In this document: in pieces, positions 46,616 to 57,835 of the stretch
Layout of the letters: each line of letters opens with the position of its first letter
Numbering within the stretch: position 1 is the first letter of the stretch
Source: Acidovorax radicis
Lineage (GTDB): Bacteria; Pseudomonadota; Gammaproteobacteria; Burkholderiales; Burkholderiaceae_C
Assembly: GCF_020510705.1 (NCBI RefSeq)
Contig: NZ_CP075184.1
Location: forward strand, 4,612,501 to 4,676,500
Direction: 5' to 3'
Length of the DNA stretch: 64,000 bases
Made by a program: the position numbers and the translations under genes
Notes under the pieces: model-generated
The model's database searches: none
Told to the model about the DNA's origin: nothing
What the model saw: the letters and a program-made list of their open reading frames with translations, nothing else

Positions 46616-47677
46616 TCAGGCCACCGAGGTCGGCAGCGCGCCAGGCGACGCCGGGCGGGTCGCCGGCGCCAAAAACTCTTCCGCATAGTGGCAGGCCACC
46701 AGCCGCTCGTCCACCGGGCGCTGCAGCGGCCGTTCGGCCCGGCAGCGGTCGGTGGCGTAGGCGCAGCGCGTGGAAAACACGCAGCCTGGGGGCGGGTTCA
46801 GGGGCGAAGGCAGTTCACCCTTGAGCACCATGCGCTCACGCCGCTGGCCGTCCGGCCCCACCAGCCCGGGTGTCGAGGCAAGCAAGGCCTGGGTGTAGGG
46901 GTGCAGCGGCTGCGCAAAAATCTTGTCCTTGGGGCCCTGCTCCACCGCGTGGCCCAGGTACATCACCAGCACGTCATGGGCGATGTGGCGCACCACAGCC
47001 AGGTCGTGCGAGATGAACAGGTAGGCCAGGCCCAGGTCACGCTGCAAATCCGCCAGCAGGTTCAGCACCTGGGCCTGGATGGACACATCCAGCGCAGACA
47101 CGGGCTCGTCGGCCACCACGAGCTTCGGGCTCAGCATGAGGGCACGTGCAATGGCAATGCGCTGGCGCTGGCCGCCCGAGAACATGTGGGGGTAGCGGTC
47201 GGCGTATTCGGGGCGCAGACCCACCTGGGCCAGCATGGCGCGGGCGCGCTCGCGGCGTTCGGCCTTGGGCAACTGGGTGTTGATGGTCAGCGGGTCTTCG
47301 AGCGCGGCGCTGATTTTCTTGCGCGGGTTCAGCGAGCCATAGGGGTTCTGGAACACCAGCTGCACGGTCTTGCGCAGGGCGCGCCGTTCGTGCGCCGTGG
47401 CGTGGGTGACGTCCGTGCCATCGAGCATTAGCGTGCCTGCGGCCGGTGTCTCGATCAACGAGACCATGCGCGCCAGGGTGGATTTGCCGCAGCCCGACTC
47501 TCCCACCACCGCCAGCGTCTGCCCCGCGCGCACCACAAACGACACACCGCCCACGGCCTGCAGCTGGGCCGACGGGCGGAACATGCCGCGATGGATGGCA
47601 TACACCTGGCGCAGATCGGTAGCCTGCACGACGATGCGGTCTGGCGCCTGGTTCACGGCAGTACCCGGCGCGCTCAT
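46616..47677 (-). CDS. dppF: Dipeptide ABC transporter ATP-binding protein DppF
   Basis: DppF is the second ATPase of the dipeptide importer. The 353-residue product has Walker [10 protein letters not shown], the signature [15 protein letters not shown] and the Walker [15 protein letters not shown]. The C-terminal oligopeptide/dipeptide ABC domain includes [18 protein letters not shown]. Its start codon overlaps the dppD stop (ATGA), which suggests coupled translation. Confidence 0.94.
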   Translation of the reverse strand: MSAPGTAVNQAPDRIVVQATDLRQVYAIHRGMFRPSAQLQAVGGVSFVVRAGQTLAVVGESGCGKSTLARMVSLIETPAAGTLMLDGTDVTHATAHERRALRKTVQLVFQNPYGSLNPRKKISAALEDPLTINTQLPKAERRERARAMLAQVGLRPEYADRYPHMFSGGQRQRIAIARALMLSPKLVVADEPVSALDVSIQAQVLNLLADLQRDLGLAYLFISHDLAVVRHIAHDVLVMYLGHAVEQGPKDKIFAQPLHPYTQALLASTPGLVGPDGQRRERMVLKGELPSPLNPPPGCVFSTRCAYATDRCRAERPLQRPVDERLVACHYAEEFLAPATRPASPGALPTSVA

Positions 47678-48705
47678 GCCGCCACCTCCTGCATCAGCCG
47701 CCCATCCGCCTGGATGCGTGCAACGCGATCTGCGTCGCCCAGCGGGTAATGGCAGCGCACGCGCGCGTCCGGCTCAACGCCGGGCGCGGGCAGCAACCCA
47801 GGGCGCTGGGCCTGGCAGCGTGTGGTGGCGTAGGCGCAGCGCGGTGTGAAAAGGCAGCCGCTGGGCCGGTCGTACAGGCCAGGCACTACGCCCGCAATGG
47901 TGGCCAGACGCCCATTGGCCGCCGCCTGTTCGGGCATGGCCGCCAGCAAGGCTTCGGTATAGGGGTGTTGGGGCGCAACAAACAGCTGCGCCACCTTGCG
48001 CTGCTCGACCATCTGGCCGGCATACATCACCGCCACGCGCTGCGCCATCTCTTGCACCACACCCATGTTGTGCGTAATCAGCACCAGCGCCATGCCGCGG
48101 TCTTTCTGCAGGGTGCGCAGCAGATCCAGAATCTGCGCCTGGATGGTCACATCCAACGCGGTGGTGGGTTCGTCTGCAATCAACAGGCGCGGGTTGCAGG
48201 CAATGGCCATGGCGATCATCACGCGCTGGTTCATGCCGCCCGACATCTGGTGCGGGTAGTCGTTCAGGCGCGAACTGGCGGCCGGGATACCCACCTGCTC
48301 CAGCAGCTCGGTGGCGCGTTTACGTGCACTGGCCTTGTCCATCTTCAGGTGCAGGCGCAGCACTTCCATCAGCTGAAAGCCGATGGTGAAGCACGGGTTC
48401 AGGCTGGTCGTCGGGTCCTGAAAAATCATGGCCACGTCCTTGCCCACCAGGGAGCGGCGCTGGGGGTCGGACAGGCCCAGCAGGTCGTTCCCCGCAAAAC
48501 GCAGCCGGTCGGCGCTGACACGGCCCGGGTAGCCAATCAATCCCATCAGCGCCATCATAGTGACGCTTTTCCCGGAACCCGACTCCCCGACGATGCCCAG
48601 CACTTCACCTTCGTCAAGTTGCAGGCTGACGCCGTCCACGGCGTGCATTACCGCGCCCTGGGTGGGAAACTCCACGCGGAGGTTGTCTATCTCAAGCAAT
48701 GCCAT
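47674..48705 (-). CDS. dppD: Dipeptide ABC transporter ATP-binding protein DppD
   Basis: DppD is the first ATPase of the importer. The 343-residue product has [18 protein letters not shown] (Walker A), [18 protein letters not shown] (signature) and [16 protein letters not shown] (Walker B). The C-terminal cysteine-bearing motif [17 protein letters not shown] is characteristic of Dpp/Opp ATPases. The ATG at 48703-48705 ([13 protein letters not shown]) was chosen by family N-terminus; it is 7 bp after dppC. Confidence 0.94.
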   Translation of the reverse strand: MALLEIDNLRVEFPTQGAVMHAVDGVSLQLDEGEVLGIVGESGSGKSVTMMALMGLIGYPGRVSADRLRFAGNDLLGLSDPQRRSLVGKDVAMIFQDPTTSLNPCFTIGFQLMEVLRLHLKMDKASARKRATELLEQVGIPAASSRLNDYPHQMSGGMNQRVMIAMAIACNPRLLIADEPTTALDVTIQAQILDLLRTLQKDRGMALVLITHNMGVVQEMAQRVAVMYAGQMVEQRKVAQLFVAPQHPYTEALLAAMPEQAAANGRLATIAGVVPGLYDRPSGCLFTPRCAYATTRCQAQRPGLLPAPGVEPDARVRCHYPLGDADRVARIQADGRLMQEVAA

Positions 48706-48712
48706 GGCTGCC

Positions 48713-49615
48713 TTATCGTTTGAGCTTGGGGTCCAGCGCATCACGCAAGCCATCCCCGAGCAAATTGAATGCCAGCACTGCCAACACGATCATCAGACCC
48801 GGCAGTGTGACCACCCACCAGGCGCGCATGACAAACTCGCGCGCGTCGGCCAGCATGGTCCCCCACTCAGGGGAAGGCGGCTGGGCGCCCAGGCCGAGAA
48901 AGCCCAGCGCTGCGGCATCGAGAATAGCCGTGGACACACCCAGCGATGCCTGCACGATGAGCGGCGCGGCGCAGTTGGGCAGCACCTCCCGGAACATCAG
49001 GCGCAGCGTGCCGGCACCGCTGATGCGCGCCGCCGTCACGTAGTCTTTGGATACCTCGGTGATGACGGCCGCACGCGTGATGCGCACATAGTGCGGCAGC
49101 ACCACCACGGCCACGGCCAGCATCGCGTTGATGAGGCCAGGGCCCAGAATCGCCACGATCACGATCGCCAGCAGCAGGCTGGGCAGCGTGAGGATGATGT
49201 CCATCATGCGCATGATGGCGATCTCGATGATGCCGCGGTAAAACCCGGCGATCAGCCCCAGCGTGACGCCAACCGCCAGAGCGATCAGCACCACCACCGC
49301 GCCAATCGAGAGCGACAGCCGCGAGCCATACATCAGCCGAGAGAGTATGTCGCGGCCGATGGCATCGGTGCCCAGCAGATGGGTAGTGCTACCGCCCTCT
49401 TGCCAGAATGGCGGCCGCAAGAAAGCCGCGCTGTTGGTGTCGTACGGAGGGTGCGGAGCAAGCCAGGGGGCCAACGCCGCCAGCACGAGCAGCAGACACA
49501 CCACAACAAGTCCAAACACGGCGCCTTTGTTGGCCGAGAACGCTTGCCAGAAAGCCCGCAGCGGGCCGGGGGGCACGGGCGCCACAGCACCCACAGCCAA
49601 AGTGTTGGAAGCCAT
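48713..49615 (-). CDS. dppC: Dipeptide ABC transporter permease DppC
   Basis: DppC is one of two membrane subunits. The 300-residue product has a first helix near residues 36-56, the [21 protein letters not shown] motif near residue 90 (in two parts) and the permease EAA loop around [19 protein letters not shown]. The gene lies between dppB (11 bp) and dppD (7 bp). Confidence 0.93.
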   Translation of the reverse strand: MASNTLAVGAVAPVPPGPLRAFWQAFSANKGAVFGLVVVCLLLVLAALAPWLAPHPPYDTNSAAFLRPPFWQEGGSTTHLLGTDAIGRDILSRLMYGSRLSLSIGAVVVLIALAVGVTLGLIAGFYRGIIEIAIMRMMDIILTLPSLLLAIVIVAILGPGLINAMLAVAVVVLPHYVRITRAAVITEVSKDYVTAARISGAGTLRLMFREVLPNCAAPLIVQASLGVSTAILDAAALGFLGLGAQPPSPEWGTMLADAREFVMRAWWVVTLPGLMIVLAVLAFNLLGDGLRDALDPKLKR

Positions 49616-49626
49616 TAGAAAACCCT

Positions 49627-50637
49627 TCAGTGGCCCACGCGAATGCGCGGGTTGATGATGCCGTAGGTCACATCGACGAGCAGGTTGACTACCATCACCA
49701 CGGTGCCCAACAGCAGCATGCCGCCTTGCAGCACGGGGTAGTCACGTCGATTGATGGCTTCAATCAGCCATTTGCCGACACCGGGCCAGGAAAAAATGGT
49801 TTCGGTCAGGATCGCCCCCGTAAACAGCACCCCCACCTGCAGCCCAATCACCGTGACCACAGGAATGAGGGCGTTGCGCAGCGCGTGCAGCGCCACGATG
49901 CGAAAACCCGATAGGCCCTTGGCACGGGCGGTGCGGATGTAGTCCTCGCCCAGCACTTCCAGCATGGCCGAGCGCGTCATGCGCGCCACCACGGCCAGCG
50001 GGTTGGTGCCAAGCACGATGGCTGGCAGGATAAGGTGCTTGAGTGCCGAGAAAAACGCCTCGGTTTCACCGGCCATCAGCGTATCGATCAGGATGAACCC
50101 GGTGACGGGCTCGACGTAGAACATCACGTCCAGGCGCCCGGACACCGGCGTCCACCCCAGATTGACCGAGAAGAACATGATGAGCAGCAAGCCCCACCAG
50201 AAAATCGGCATCGAGTACCCCGTGAGCGATACCGTCATGACGCCGTGGTCAAACCAGGAATTGCGCTTGACCGCCGCGATGATGCCCGCCGGAATGCCGA
50301 GCAACAGCGCAAACAAAATGGCACACACCGCAAGTTCGATGGTTGCGGGGAAAAGGGCCATGAACTCGTCGAGCACCGGCACCTGGGTGATGATGGACTT
50401 ACCCAGATCGCCTTGCAGCACGCGCCCGATGTACACGCCATATTGCGTGAGCACGGGCTTGTCGAGGCCGTACTCCACCAGCAGTGCGGCGTGGCGCGCG
50501 GCATCAATACCGCGCTCGCCAGCCATGGTTTCAATGGGGTCGCCCGGCACCAGGCGTATCAAAAAAAACGCCAGCAAGGTCATTCCGAAAAAGGTAGGAA
50601 TGAGCAAGCTGACGCGAGTCAGTAGGAATCGCAACAT
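49627..50637 (-). CDS. dppB: Dipeptide ABC transporter permease DppB
   Basis: DppB is the other permease and the first gene of the operon. The 336-residue product begins MLRFLLTRVSLLIPTFFGMT and has FFLIRLVPGDPIETMAGERG, PIFWWGLLLIMFFSVNLGW and the EAA-loop region LRNALIPVVTVIGLQVGVL. The ATG at 50635-50637 is preferred to one six codons upstream. fadD lies upstream on the same strand with a 133-bp gap containing a 7-bp hairpin (50709-50733). Confidence 0.93.
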   Translation of the reverse strand: MLRFLLTRVSLLIPTFFGMTLLAFFLIRLVPGDPIETMAGERGIDAARHAALLVEYGLDKPVLTQYGVYIGRVLQGDLGKSIITQVPVLDEFMALFPATIELAVCAILFALLLGIPAGIIAAVKRNSWFDHGVMTVSLTGYSMPIFWWGLLLIMFFSVNLGWTPVSGRLDVMFYVEPVTGFILIDTLMAGETEAFFSALKHLILPAIVLGTNPLAVVARMTRSAMLEVLGEDYIRTARAKGLSGFRIVALHALRNALIPVVTVIGLQVGVLFTGAILTETIFSWPGVGKWLIEAINRRDYPVLQGGMLLLGTVVMVVNLLVDVTYGIINPRIRVGH

Positions 50638-50770
50638 CGCGGGATGATGCCCCAAAAAACCAATTCCCCTTTGCTAGGGTATTACCTACTGGACGGTAAA
50701 TTCATCGGGTCTGCGTCATGTCATGGCGCAGACTGCGCGTGCAACACCGGGCGCTCCAACGACCGCAGCG

Positions 50771-52450
50771 TTATTTCTTGTCGCGCAACTCGCGCCGCAG
50801 AATTTTGCCCACGGGGGTCTTGGGCAATTCGGTGCGAAACTCAATCACACGGGGCTGCTTGTAGCCCGTGAGCTCTGCACGGCAAAACTCTTTGACTTGC
50901 GCCTCGGTCAGCGCGGGGTCTTTTTTCACAATGACCAGCTTGACGGCTTCGCCTGTTTTTTCGTCAGGCACGCCCACCACCGCACATTCGAGTACACCGG
51001 GGCAGTTGGCCACTACTTCTTCGACCTCGTTGGGGTACACGTTAAAACCGCTGACCAGCACCATGTCCTTTTTGCGGTCGACGATCTTGAAGTAGCCGCG
51101 TTCGTCCATCACGCCGATGTCGCCAGATTTGAAGTACCCATCGTCCGTCATGACCTTGGCGGTTTCATCCGGGCGTTGCCAATAGCCCGCCATCACCTGT
51201 GGGCCCTTGATGGCGATCTCGCCAGGCTGACCCAGCGTGGTGACCTCGTGGCCGTCGTCGTCCAGCAACTTCAGGCGGGTGCTCGGTAGCGGCACACCGA
51301 TGGTGCCGGTGTATTCGGTGGCAGTCATGGGGTTGCAGCTGACGGTGGGGCTGGTTTCGGACAACCCATAGCCCTCGCAAATAGGGCAGCCCGTCTTCTC
51401 CAGCCACAGCTTGGCCACAGCGCCCTGTACGGCCATGCCACCACCCACCGACGCCTTGAGGTGGCTCCAGTTGACGGTGTTGAAATCCGGGTGATTGACC
51501 AGCCCGTTGAACAAGGTGTTCACCGCCGGAAAGCTATGGAAGGTGTGTTTGGACAACTCCTTGAGCACTGCGGGCAGGTCACGGGGATTGGGGATCAGGA
51601 TGGTCTTGCCGCCCGTCCGCATGGACAGCATCATGTTCACGGTGAACGCGAAGATGTGATACAGCGGCAATGCGCAGATGCTGGTGGGCTGCTCGCCCGC
51701 TGGCACTTTCTTCATCACGGGCTCGTTCCAGGCCTCGGACTGCAGCACGTTGGCAATCACGTTGCGGTGCAACAGCACCGCGCCCTTGCTGACGCCGGTG
51801 GTGCCACCGGTATATTGCAACAACGCAATGTCGTCAGGCTTGATGTCGGGCCGCTTGAGCGTGCCGCGTGCGCCTTGGGCCACCGCCTGATTGAAGCGCA
51901 CGGCACCCGGCAGGTTGTAGGCAGGCACCATCTTCTTGACGTTGCGCACCACATAGTTGACCACCGCGCCCTTGAGCACGCCCAGTTGGTCGCCCATGGC
52001 GCAAAGCACCACATGTTTGACCGGGGTGTGGCCGATGCAGTGCTCCAGGGTGGTCGCAAAATTCTCGATGATGACGATGGCCTTGGCGCCTGAATCCTTG
52101 AGCTGATGCTCCAGCTCACGTGGCGTGTACAGCGGGTTTACGTTCACCACCACAAACCCCGCACGCAACACTGAGGCCACCACCACAGGGTACTGTGGCA
52201 CGTTGGGCATCATGATGGCTACGCGGTCACCCTTGACCAGCCCCAGCCCCTGCAGGTACGCCGCAAACGCATTGCTGAGCGCATCGGTCTGGCCAAAGGT
52301 GATGTCTTTGCCCATAAAACTGTAGGCAACGCGGTCGGCGTACTTTTTGAACGCCTCTTCCATCAAGGCCACCAGCGAGGTGTATTGCGTAGGGTCAATG
52401 TCAGCAGGGACGCCTTGCGGATAGGCGGACAGCCACGGGCGGTCGGTCAT
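50771..52450 (-). CDS. fadD: Long-chain fatty-acid CoA ligase FadD
   Basis: FadD activates long-chain fatty acids to acyl-CoA with ATP, for breakdown by beta-oxidation. The 559-residue product has the AMP-binding motif LLQYTGGTTGVSKGAVLLH near residue 207, VCEGYGLSETSP-like ICEGYGLSETSPTVSCNP near 355, GDIGVMDERGYFKIVDRKKD near 425 and LPKTPVGKILRRELRDK at the C-terminus. The ATG at 52448-52450 follows GAGGAGACAA. A perfect 14-bp palindrome 57 bp upstream looks like an operator. Confidence 0.95.
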   Translation of the reverse strand: MTDRPWLSAYPQGVPADIDPTQYTSLVALMEEAFKKYADRVAYSFMGKDITFGQTDALSNAFAAYLQGLGLVKGDRVAIMMPNVPQYPVVVASVLRAGFVVVNVNPLYTPRELEHQLKDSGAKAIVIIENFATTLEHCIGHTPVKHVVLCAMGDQLGVLKGAVVNYVVRNVKKMVPAYNLPGAVRFNQAVAQGARGTLKRPDIKPDDIALLQYTGGTTGVSKGAVLLHRNVIANVLQSEAWNEPVMKKVPAGEQPTSICALPLYHIFAFTVNMMLSMRTGGKTILIPNPRDLPAVLKELSKHTFHSFPAVNTLFNGLVNHPDFNTVNWSHLKASVGGGMAVQGAVAKLWLEKTGCPICEGYGLSETSPTVSCNPMTATEYTGTIGVPLPSTRLKLLDDDGHEVTTLGQPGEIAIKGPQVMAGYWQRPDETAKVMTDDGYFKSGDIGVMDERGYFKIVDRKKDMVLVSGFNVYPNEVEEVVANCPGVLECAVVGVPDEKTGEAVKLVIVKKDPALTEAQVKEFCRAELTGYKQPRVIEFRTELPKTPVGKILRRELRDKK

Positions 52451-52506
52451 TCTCGTTGTCTCCTCATAAGTATTGTTGGGGCCATGAAAATCGCGCTGGA
52501 TTTTTC

Positions 52507-52520
52507 AGCACGATCGTGCT
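52507..52520. promoter_or_regulatory. Perfect 14-bp palindrome (AGCACGATCGTGCT) upstream of fadD
   Basis: The palindrome lies 57-70 bp before the fadD ATG. Its plan (AG-C-ACG-NN-CGT-G-CT) is the same as the AGAACGACCGTTCT centre before the GDSL hydrolase gene. TetR-type regulators of fatty-acid breakdown in Betaproteobacteria bind dyads of about this size; no regulator gene is in the window. Confidence 0.6.
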
Positions 52521-52544
52521 TTTATTTTGAAGGAATTATGCCCC

Positions 52545-53966
52545 TCAGCCCTTGAGCGCGGTCAGCACTTCGTCGAGCATTTTCTTGGCATCGCCGAACA
52601 ACATGCGGTTGTTGTCTTTGTAGAACAGGGGGTTGTCCACCCCCGCATAGCCAGAAGCCATGGAACGCTTCATCACAATCGAGGTCTTGGCCTTCCATAC
52701 TTCGAGCACCGGCATGCCGGCGATGGGGCTGGACGGATCATCGAGGGCGCTGGGGTTCACGATGTCGTTGGCCCCAATGACCATGGCCACGTCGGTATCG
52801 GGGAAGTCCGCATTGATCTCGTCCATCTCCATCACGATGTCGTACGGCACCTTGGCCTCGGCCAGTAGCACGTTCATGTGACCAGGCATGCGGCCCGCCA
52901 CCGGGTGGATGGCAAAGCGCACATTCACGCCCTTTTCGCGCAGGGTCTTGGTGATCTCGTACACCGTATGCTGGGCCTGTGCCACTGCCATACCGTAGCC
53001 GGGCACGATGATGACGCTCTTGGCGTCGCGCAGCAGCTCGGCCGTCTCGGCAGAGCCAACAGGCACCACCTCGCCTTGCGGCTGTGCCTGTTCTCCGGGT
53101 TGGCCCTTCTTGGCAGGCGTGCCAGCCCCCGAACCAAACCCCCCCGCGATCACGCTGATGAAATTGCGGTTCATCGCGTTGCACATGATGTAGGAGAGGA
53201 TGGCGCCCGAAGAGCCCACCAGCGCGCCCGTGACAATGAGCAGGTCGTTGGAGAGCATGAAGCCCGTGGCCGCAGCCGCCCAGCCCGAGTAGCTGTTGAG
53301 CATGGACACGACCACCGGCATGTCTGCGCCACCAATGGCCATCACCATGTGGATGCCGAACAGCAGGGCGATCACCGTCATCACGACCAGCGGCAGCATG
53401 CCCTGCTCCACCGTTTCGGCGCGCAGAAACTCACGACCGAACCAGATCACCACCAGCAGGCCAGCCAGGTTGAGCCAGTGGCGGCCGGGCAGCAACAGCG
53501 GCTTGCCGCCGATCTTGCCGTTGAGCTTGCCGAAGGCGATGAGCGAGCCCGAAAAAGTGACGGCACCGATCAGGATGCCGACGTAGATTTCCACCTCGTG
53601 GATGGTTTTTTCCACGCCTTGCAAAGGGATTGAGCTATCGACGTAACTGGCAAAACCCACCAGGCAGGCCGCCAAACCCACCAGGCTGTGCATGAGAGCG
53701 ACCAGCTCGGGCATCTGGGTCATCTTGACGACCTTGGCGGCATACAGACCGATGCCACCACCGATCACCAGCGCGCCGACGATCCAGGCCATGCCCGACG
53801 GGCTGACGCGTGGGCCGAACACCGTGGCCAGCACGGCCAGCGCCATGCCGACCATGCCGAACAGGTTGCCGCGGCGCGAGGTTTCAGGGTTGGAGAGCCC
53901 GCCCAGGCTCAGGATGAAAAGAATGGCCGCACCGAGATAGGCGACGGCGGCGAGACTTTGGGACAT
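52545..53966 (-). CDS. pntB: NAD(P) transhydrogenase beta subunit PntB
   Basis: PntB carries most of the membrane domain and the NADP(H)-binding domain III of the proton-pumping transhydrogenase. The 473-residue product has about nine membrane helices up to residue 270 and domain III with [18 protein letters not shown] near residue 318, [20 protein letters not shown] and [20 protein letters not shown]. All fit the family. It follows pntA by 34 bp. Confidence 0.96.
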   Translation of the reverse strand: MSQSLAAVAYLGAAILFILSLGGLSNPETSRRGNLFGMVGMALAVLATVFGPRVSPSGMAWIVGALVIGGGIGLYAAKVVKMTQMPELVALMHSLVGLAACLVGFASYVDSSIPLQGVEKTIHEVEIYVGILIGAVTFSGSLIAFGKLNGKIGGKPLLLPGRHWLNLAGLLVVIWFGREFLRAETVEQGMLPLVVMTVIALLFGIHMVMAIGGADMPVVVSMLNSYSGWAAAATGFMLSNDLLIVTGALVGSSGAILSYIMCNAMNRNFISVIAGGFGSGAGTPAKKGQPGEQAQPQGEVVPVGSAETAELLRDAKSVIIVPGYGMAVAQAQHTVYEITKTLREKGVNVRFAIHPVAGRMPGHMNVLLAEAKVPYDIVMEMDEINADFPDTDVAMVIGANDIVNPSALDDPSSPIAGMPVLEVWKAKTSIVMKRSMASGYAGVDNPLFYKDNNRMLFGDAKKMLDEVLTALKG

Positions 53967-54000
53967 GTTCTGTGCTCCTCGTTGTTCTTATCGTTGTTAT

Positions 54001-55602
54001 TTATTTGCGGAACATGGCGAGCATGCGGCGCGTGACCGCAAAGCCACCGAACATGTTGATGGCCGTGAGCACGGTGGCGGCAAAGGCCAGCCAGAGAATC
54101 AGCCCGGCCGGGCGCCCGTTCAGGCTCGCGTCGGGCGGCGCGATCTGCACCAGTGCGCCGATGGCGATGATGCTGGAGATGGCGTTGGTCACGCTCATCA
54201 GCGGCGTGTGCAATGCGGGGGTGACGTTCCACACCACCATGTAGCCGATGAAGCAGGCCAGCACGAACACCGTGAAATGTCCCAGGAAGGCCACAGGCGC
54301 GTGGGCACCAATGGCCCAGAACAGCACAGCCATCACGGCAAAGACGATGGTCAGCGTCTTTGCCGACATGGGGGCGCCCGGACCATGGCTGGACTTCTTC
54401 ACGGCCACGGGGGCCGCCGCTGCCTTGGGTGCTGGTGCCGAAGCTTGCTTGAGTGGCGGGGCGGGCCAGGTGATCGCGCCGCCCTTGACCACGGTGAGTC
54501 CGCGGATCGCGTCGTCTTCCATATTGACCACGGCCACGCCATCCTTGGCCTTGCACAGCTCTTCGGTCAGCCGCAGCAGGTTGGTGGCGTACAGCGTGGA
54601 CGACTGCTTGGCCAGACGCGAGGCCAGATCGGTGTAGCCAACAATGGTCACGCCATGGCGCACCACGGCCTGCCCAGGCACGGTTAGCTCACAGTTGCCG
54701 CCCTGCTCGGCGGCCATATCCACAATCACGCTGCCGGGCTTCATGCTCTGCACCATCTCGGTCGTGATGAGTTTGGGGGCGGGCTTGCCGGGGATCAGCG
54801 CGGTGGTGATGATGATGTCGGCGTCCTTGGCCTGCTCCGCATACATCTTGCGCTGCGCGGCCTGGAAGCCTTCGCTCATGACCTTCGCGTAGCCGCCACC
54901 GCCTGAGCCTTCTTCCTCGTAATCCACTTTGACAAACTCGCCGCCCAGCGACTTGACCTGGTCGGCCACCTCGGCGCGCGTGTCGTTGGCGCGCACGATG
55001 GCGCCCAGGTTGGCAGCGGTGCCGATGGCGGCCAAGCCTGCCACGCCGGCACCCGCGATGAACACCTTGGCAGGCGGCACTTTGCCCGCCGCCGTGATCT
55101 GGCCGTTGAAGAAACGACCAAAGGCGTTGGCCGCTTCAATGACAGCGCGGTAGCCGCTGACGCCAGCGGTGGACGTGAGCGCGTCCATCTTCTGGGCGCG
55201 CGAGAGCGTGCGTGGCAGGCAATCAATGGCCAGCACGGTGGCCTTGCGGGCCGCCAGTTGCTGCATCAGCTCAGGGTGCTGGGCGGGCCAGATGAAATCA
55301 ATGAGCGTTGTGCCCTCGCGCATCAGTGCCACCTCGTCGCTGCTCGGCGGGCGCACCTTGAAGACGATATCTGATGCTGCCCACAACGCGGCAGCGTCGC
55401 CAACGATCTGAGCCCCTGCAGCACGGTAGGCGTCATCGCTGAAATTGGCGTCATCCCCGGCCCCCGATTCCACCGTGACAGAGAAGCCCAGTTTGATCAG
55501 TTTCTCCACCACATCGGGCACTGTGGCCACGCGCTTTTCGCCAGGGAAGATTTCCCGCGGCACACCGATACGCTGCGGCTGCGGAACTGGGCTTGTCTGC
55601 AT
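54001..55602 (-). CDS. pntA: NAD(P) transhydrogenase alpha subunit PntA
   Basis: PntA holds the NAD(H)-binding domain I and part of the membrane domain. The 533-residue product is the fused form like that of E. coli (alpha1 and alpha2 not split). The start ([20 protein letters not shown]) and [21 protein letters not shown] near residue 180 mark domain I; the C-terminal 130 residues contain three to four membrane helices. It is the first gene of pntA-pntB. The beginning [10 protein letters not shown] is the ATG at 55600-55602. Confidence 0.95.
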   Translation of the reverse strand: MQTSPVPQPQRIGVPREIFPGEKRVATVPDVVEKLIKLGFSVTVESGAGDDANFSDDAYRAAGAQIVGDAAALWAASDIVFKVRPPSSDEVALMREGTTLIDFIWPAQHPELMQQLAARKATVLAIDCLPRTLSRAQKMDALTSTAGVSGYRAVIEAANAFGRFFNGQITAAGKVPPAKVFIAGAGVAGLAAIGTAANLGAIVRANDTRAEVADQVKSLGGEFVKVDYEEEGSGGGGYAKVMSEGFQAAQRKMYAEQAKDADIIITTALIPGKPAPKLITTEMVQSMKPGSVIVDMAAEQGGNCELTVPGQAVVRHGVTIVGYTDLASRLAKQSSTLYATNLLRLTEELCKAKDGVAVVNMEDDAIRGLTVVKGGAITWPAPPLKQASAPAPKAAAAPVAVKKSSHGPGAPMSAKTLTIVFAVMAVLFWAIGAHAPVAFLGHFTVFVLACFIGYMVVWNVTPALHTPLMSVTNAISSIIAIGALVQIAPPDASLNGRPAGLILWLAFAATVLTAINMFGGFAVTRRMLAMFRK

Positions 55603-55665
55603 GAGAGGTCTCCTCGAGTTTGTAATCGTTATGCAAGGCCGCCAGGCAAAGGGGACTTGCGTGCG

Positions 55666-56385
55666 CTAGGGGACAGGCACGGCGAACGGGAACGGCGGCA
55701 AGGCCAAGTGGCCGTCCATCATGCCGACGCTCAGACGCGCAGCCTCGGCCAAGTCATGCCCCCATTGCAATGCTGGTCGACCTGCCACCAGGAACTCTTC
55801 GTTGTTGCGACTAGTGGGTCGCAACAGCCGCTGGTCTACCAGCGCATCCACCACGACCCAGGCACCCGATGGGGTGGCATAGCGGTAGCTCAGATAGGAG
55901 TAAGGCTGGTTCAACGCGATCTGGCGACCCGTCAGCCATTGAACAAGGTCCGGCCGGTTTTTTTCAAGCCACTGGGCGCTACTCCCCCAGCGCTTGAGGC
56001 GAAGACAGTCCGCGCGCACGGGGCTGCCCGCAGCGGTATCCTCCACCGTGACATCCTGTTGGGCCGGGCAATAGCCCACCACCCCTGGCGGGGTTCCGGT
56101 CAGGGCGCCGGTGCGGTTTGTCTGCACGCGCAGCACCGCTATCCACTCACCCCGCGCTCCATGCAGGCCCACGGCGCGGGTTTGCAACGCCATAGGGCCT
56201 CCGGGGCCGGGCATCGCCTCTTCGGAGGTACCCAGGTCTTGCCAGTTCCCTGGCGGCAGCACCAAACGCGCGCGGCCCACGGAATATTCCGCCTGGGACG
56301 GGGTCGTCAAAGGCGCGCACGCAGCCATCAACACGGCCACGGCACAGGGCAACAGACACCGGAACTTAGAAATCATCAGAGTCAT
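55666..56385 (-). CDS. Hypothetical lipoprotein
   Basis: I do not recognise the family. The 239-residue product has a lipoprotein signal (KFRCLLPCAVAVLMAAC, lipobox LMAAC near residue 22) and no other membrane segment. The mature part has two more Cys (YCPAQQD and ADCLRLKRWG) and a repeated aromatic pattern (YSYLSYRYATPSGAW). It is probably an outer-membrane or periplasmic lipoprotein. Starts at 56383-56385 or 56374-56376 are both possible. It follows pntA's upstream side and stands alone, leftward. Confidence 0.7.
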   Translation of the reverse strand: MTLMISKFRCLLPCAVAVLMAACAPLTTPSQAEYSVGRARLVLPPGNWQDLGTSEEAMPGPGGPMALQTRAVGLHGARGEWIAVLRVQTNRTGALTGTPPGVVGYCPAQQDVTVEDTAAGSPVRADCLRLKRWGSSAQWLEKNRPDLVQWLTGRQIALNQPYSYLSYRYATPSGAWVVVDALVDQRLLRPTSRNNEEFLVAGRPALQWGHDLAEAARLSVGMMDGHLALPPFPFAVPVP

Positions 56386-56636
56386 AAAGAAAGGTTCATA
56401 CGGATTCGCGTTCACTCATCCCATTGCGTTCGGGCGGGGCTTTTCGCAGCCCTTTGCAGCGCGTCGACAAAGCCCGGCGTGACCGGTTTGGTAGGTGTGG
56501 ACGGCGACTTGGTATCAGACACTTCACACGGCGCCTGCTCCGGGCAAGCTGACCATGAGCTTACATGAAGAAATTCTTGTCACTGTCGCGCTTGCTGGAT
56601 GTAGACCGAACTCTCCAACCAGCGCGAACTCTTTGC

Positions 56637-56676
56637 TCCAAAAAAAAGCCCGACTGCACAACAGCGGGCTTTTTTT
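56637..56676 (-). terminator. Intrinsic terminator after fba
   Basis: AGCCCG (56647-56652) pairs with CGGGCT (56665-56670), with an inner CTG/CAG extension. Runs of A before it and T after it make it work in both directions. It is 17 bp after the fba stop. Confidence 0.9.
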
Positions 56677-56692
56677 GGCACCGGAGCGGGGC

Positions 56693-57757
56693 TCAGTTCA
56701 CCACTTGTGCCAGGGCACCCGTAGCGTATTGGGACGCCATCACCTGCAGGGTGTACCCCTTGACCTTGGAACCCTGGCCTTCGCAACCAAACTCCAGGTA
56801 GCGCTGTTTGCACACCTGCTTGGCGGCTTCACGGGCGGGCTTGAGCCACTCGCGGGCATCGAACTTGTCGGGGTTTTCAAACAGAAACTTGCGCACAGCA
56901 CCGGTCATGGCAAGGCGGATATCCGTGTCGATATTGATCTTGCGCACACCGTGCTTAATCGCTTCCTGGATTTCCTCGACAGGCACGCCGTAGGTTTCCT
57001 TCATCTTGCCACCGTACTGGTTGATGATGGCCAGCAACTCGGCAGGCACAGACGAAGAACCGTGCATCACCAGGTGGGTATTGGGAATGCGCTGGTGGAT
57101 TTCCTTGACGCGGCTGATGGCCAGGATGTCGCCTGTGGGCTTGCGGCTGAACTTGTAAGCGCCGTGGCTGGTGCCAATGGCGATCGCCAGGGCATCGAGC
57201 TGGGTGGCCTTGACGAACACTGCGGCTTCTTCGGGGTCCGTGAGCATCTGGCTGTGGTCAAGCTTGCCAACGGCGCCCACGCCGTCTTCCTCGCCCGCTT
57301 CACCGGTTTCCAGATTGCCAAGGCAACCGAGCTCCCCTTCGACGGTAACGCCCACCTTGTGGGCCATGTCCACCACCTTGCGCGTCACATCCACGTTGTA
57401 CTCAAAAGACGCCGGGGTTTTGCCGTCTTCCATCAGCGAGCCATCCATCATCACCGAGCCAAAGCCCAGGTCAATAGCGCCCTGACACACCTTGGGCGAG
57501 CTCCCGTGGTCCTGGTGCATTACAAGAGGGATATGGGGAAAGGCTTCGACCGCCGCCTGGATCAAATGCTTGATGAAAGCCTCCCCCGCGTACTTGCGTG
57601 CGCCCGCACTGGCCTGCAGGATCACCGGGGCGCCCACTTCATCTGCAGCGGCCATCACAGCCTGCACCTGCTCCAGGTTGTTGACGTTGAAGGCAGGAAT
57701 GCCATAGCCGTTGCTGGCAGCATGGTCGAGCAGTTCGCGCATCGAAACGAGGGGCAT
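56693..57757 (-). CDS. fba: Fructose-bisphosphate aldolase class II
   Basis: The enzyme splits fructose-1,6-bisphosphate in glycolysis and works in reverse in gluconeogenesis or the Calvin cycle. The 354-residue product is the class II type of Calvin-cycle operons and Betaproteobacteria. The zinc site is in [11 protein letters not shown] near residue 77, and other motifs include [12 protein letters not shown] and [14 protein letters not shown]. In related genomes fba lies next to pyk and purC; here a two-component system and two phosphatases separate it from pyk and purC is far away. Confidence 0.96.
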   Translation of the reverse strand: MPLVSMRELLDHAASNGYGIPAFNVNNLEQVQAVMAAADEVGAPVILQASAGARKYAGEAFIKHLIQAAVEAFPHIPLVMHQDHGSSPKVCQGAIDLGFGSVMMDGSLMEDGKTPASFEYNVDVTRKVVDMAHKVGVTVEGELGCLGNLETGEAGEEDGVGAVGKLDHSQMLTDPEEAAVFVKATQLDALAIAIGTSHGAYKFSRKPTGDILAISRVKEIHQRIPNTHLVMHGSSSVPAELLAIINQYGGKMKETYGVPVEEIQEAIKHGVRKINIDTDIRLAMTGAVRKFLFENPDKFDAREWLKPAREAAKQVCKQRYLEFGCEGQGSKVKGYTLQVMASQYATGALAQVVN

Positions 57758-57835
57758 GGTCGTAGGGTCCGTTCAGGTTGAGGAAGGCGCTTGAGGCCAG
57801 GCATTGCGGTGGTAACCGCTTGGTAACCCGAAATT

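Noticed and set aside
50709..50733. 7-bp hairpin GTCTGCG/CGCAGAC between fadD and dppB
   Set aside because: No T tract on the fadD strand and an 11-nt loop; too weak to call a terminator.
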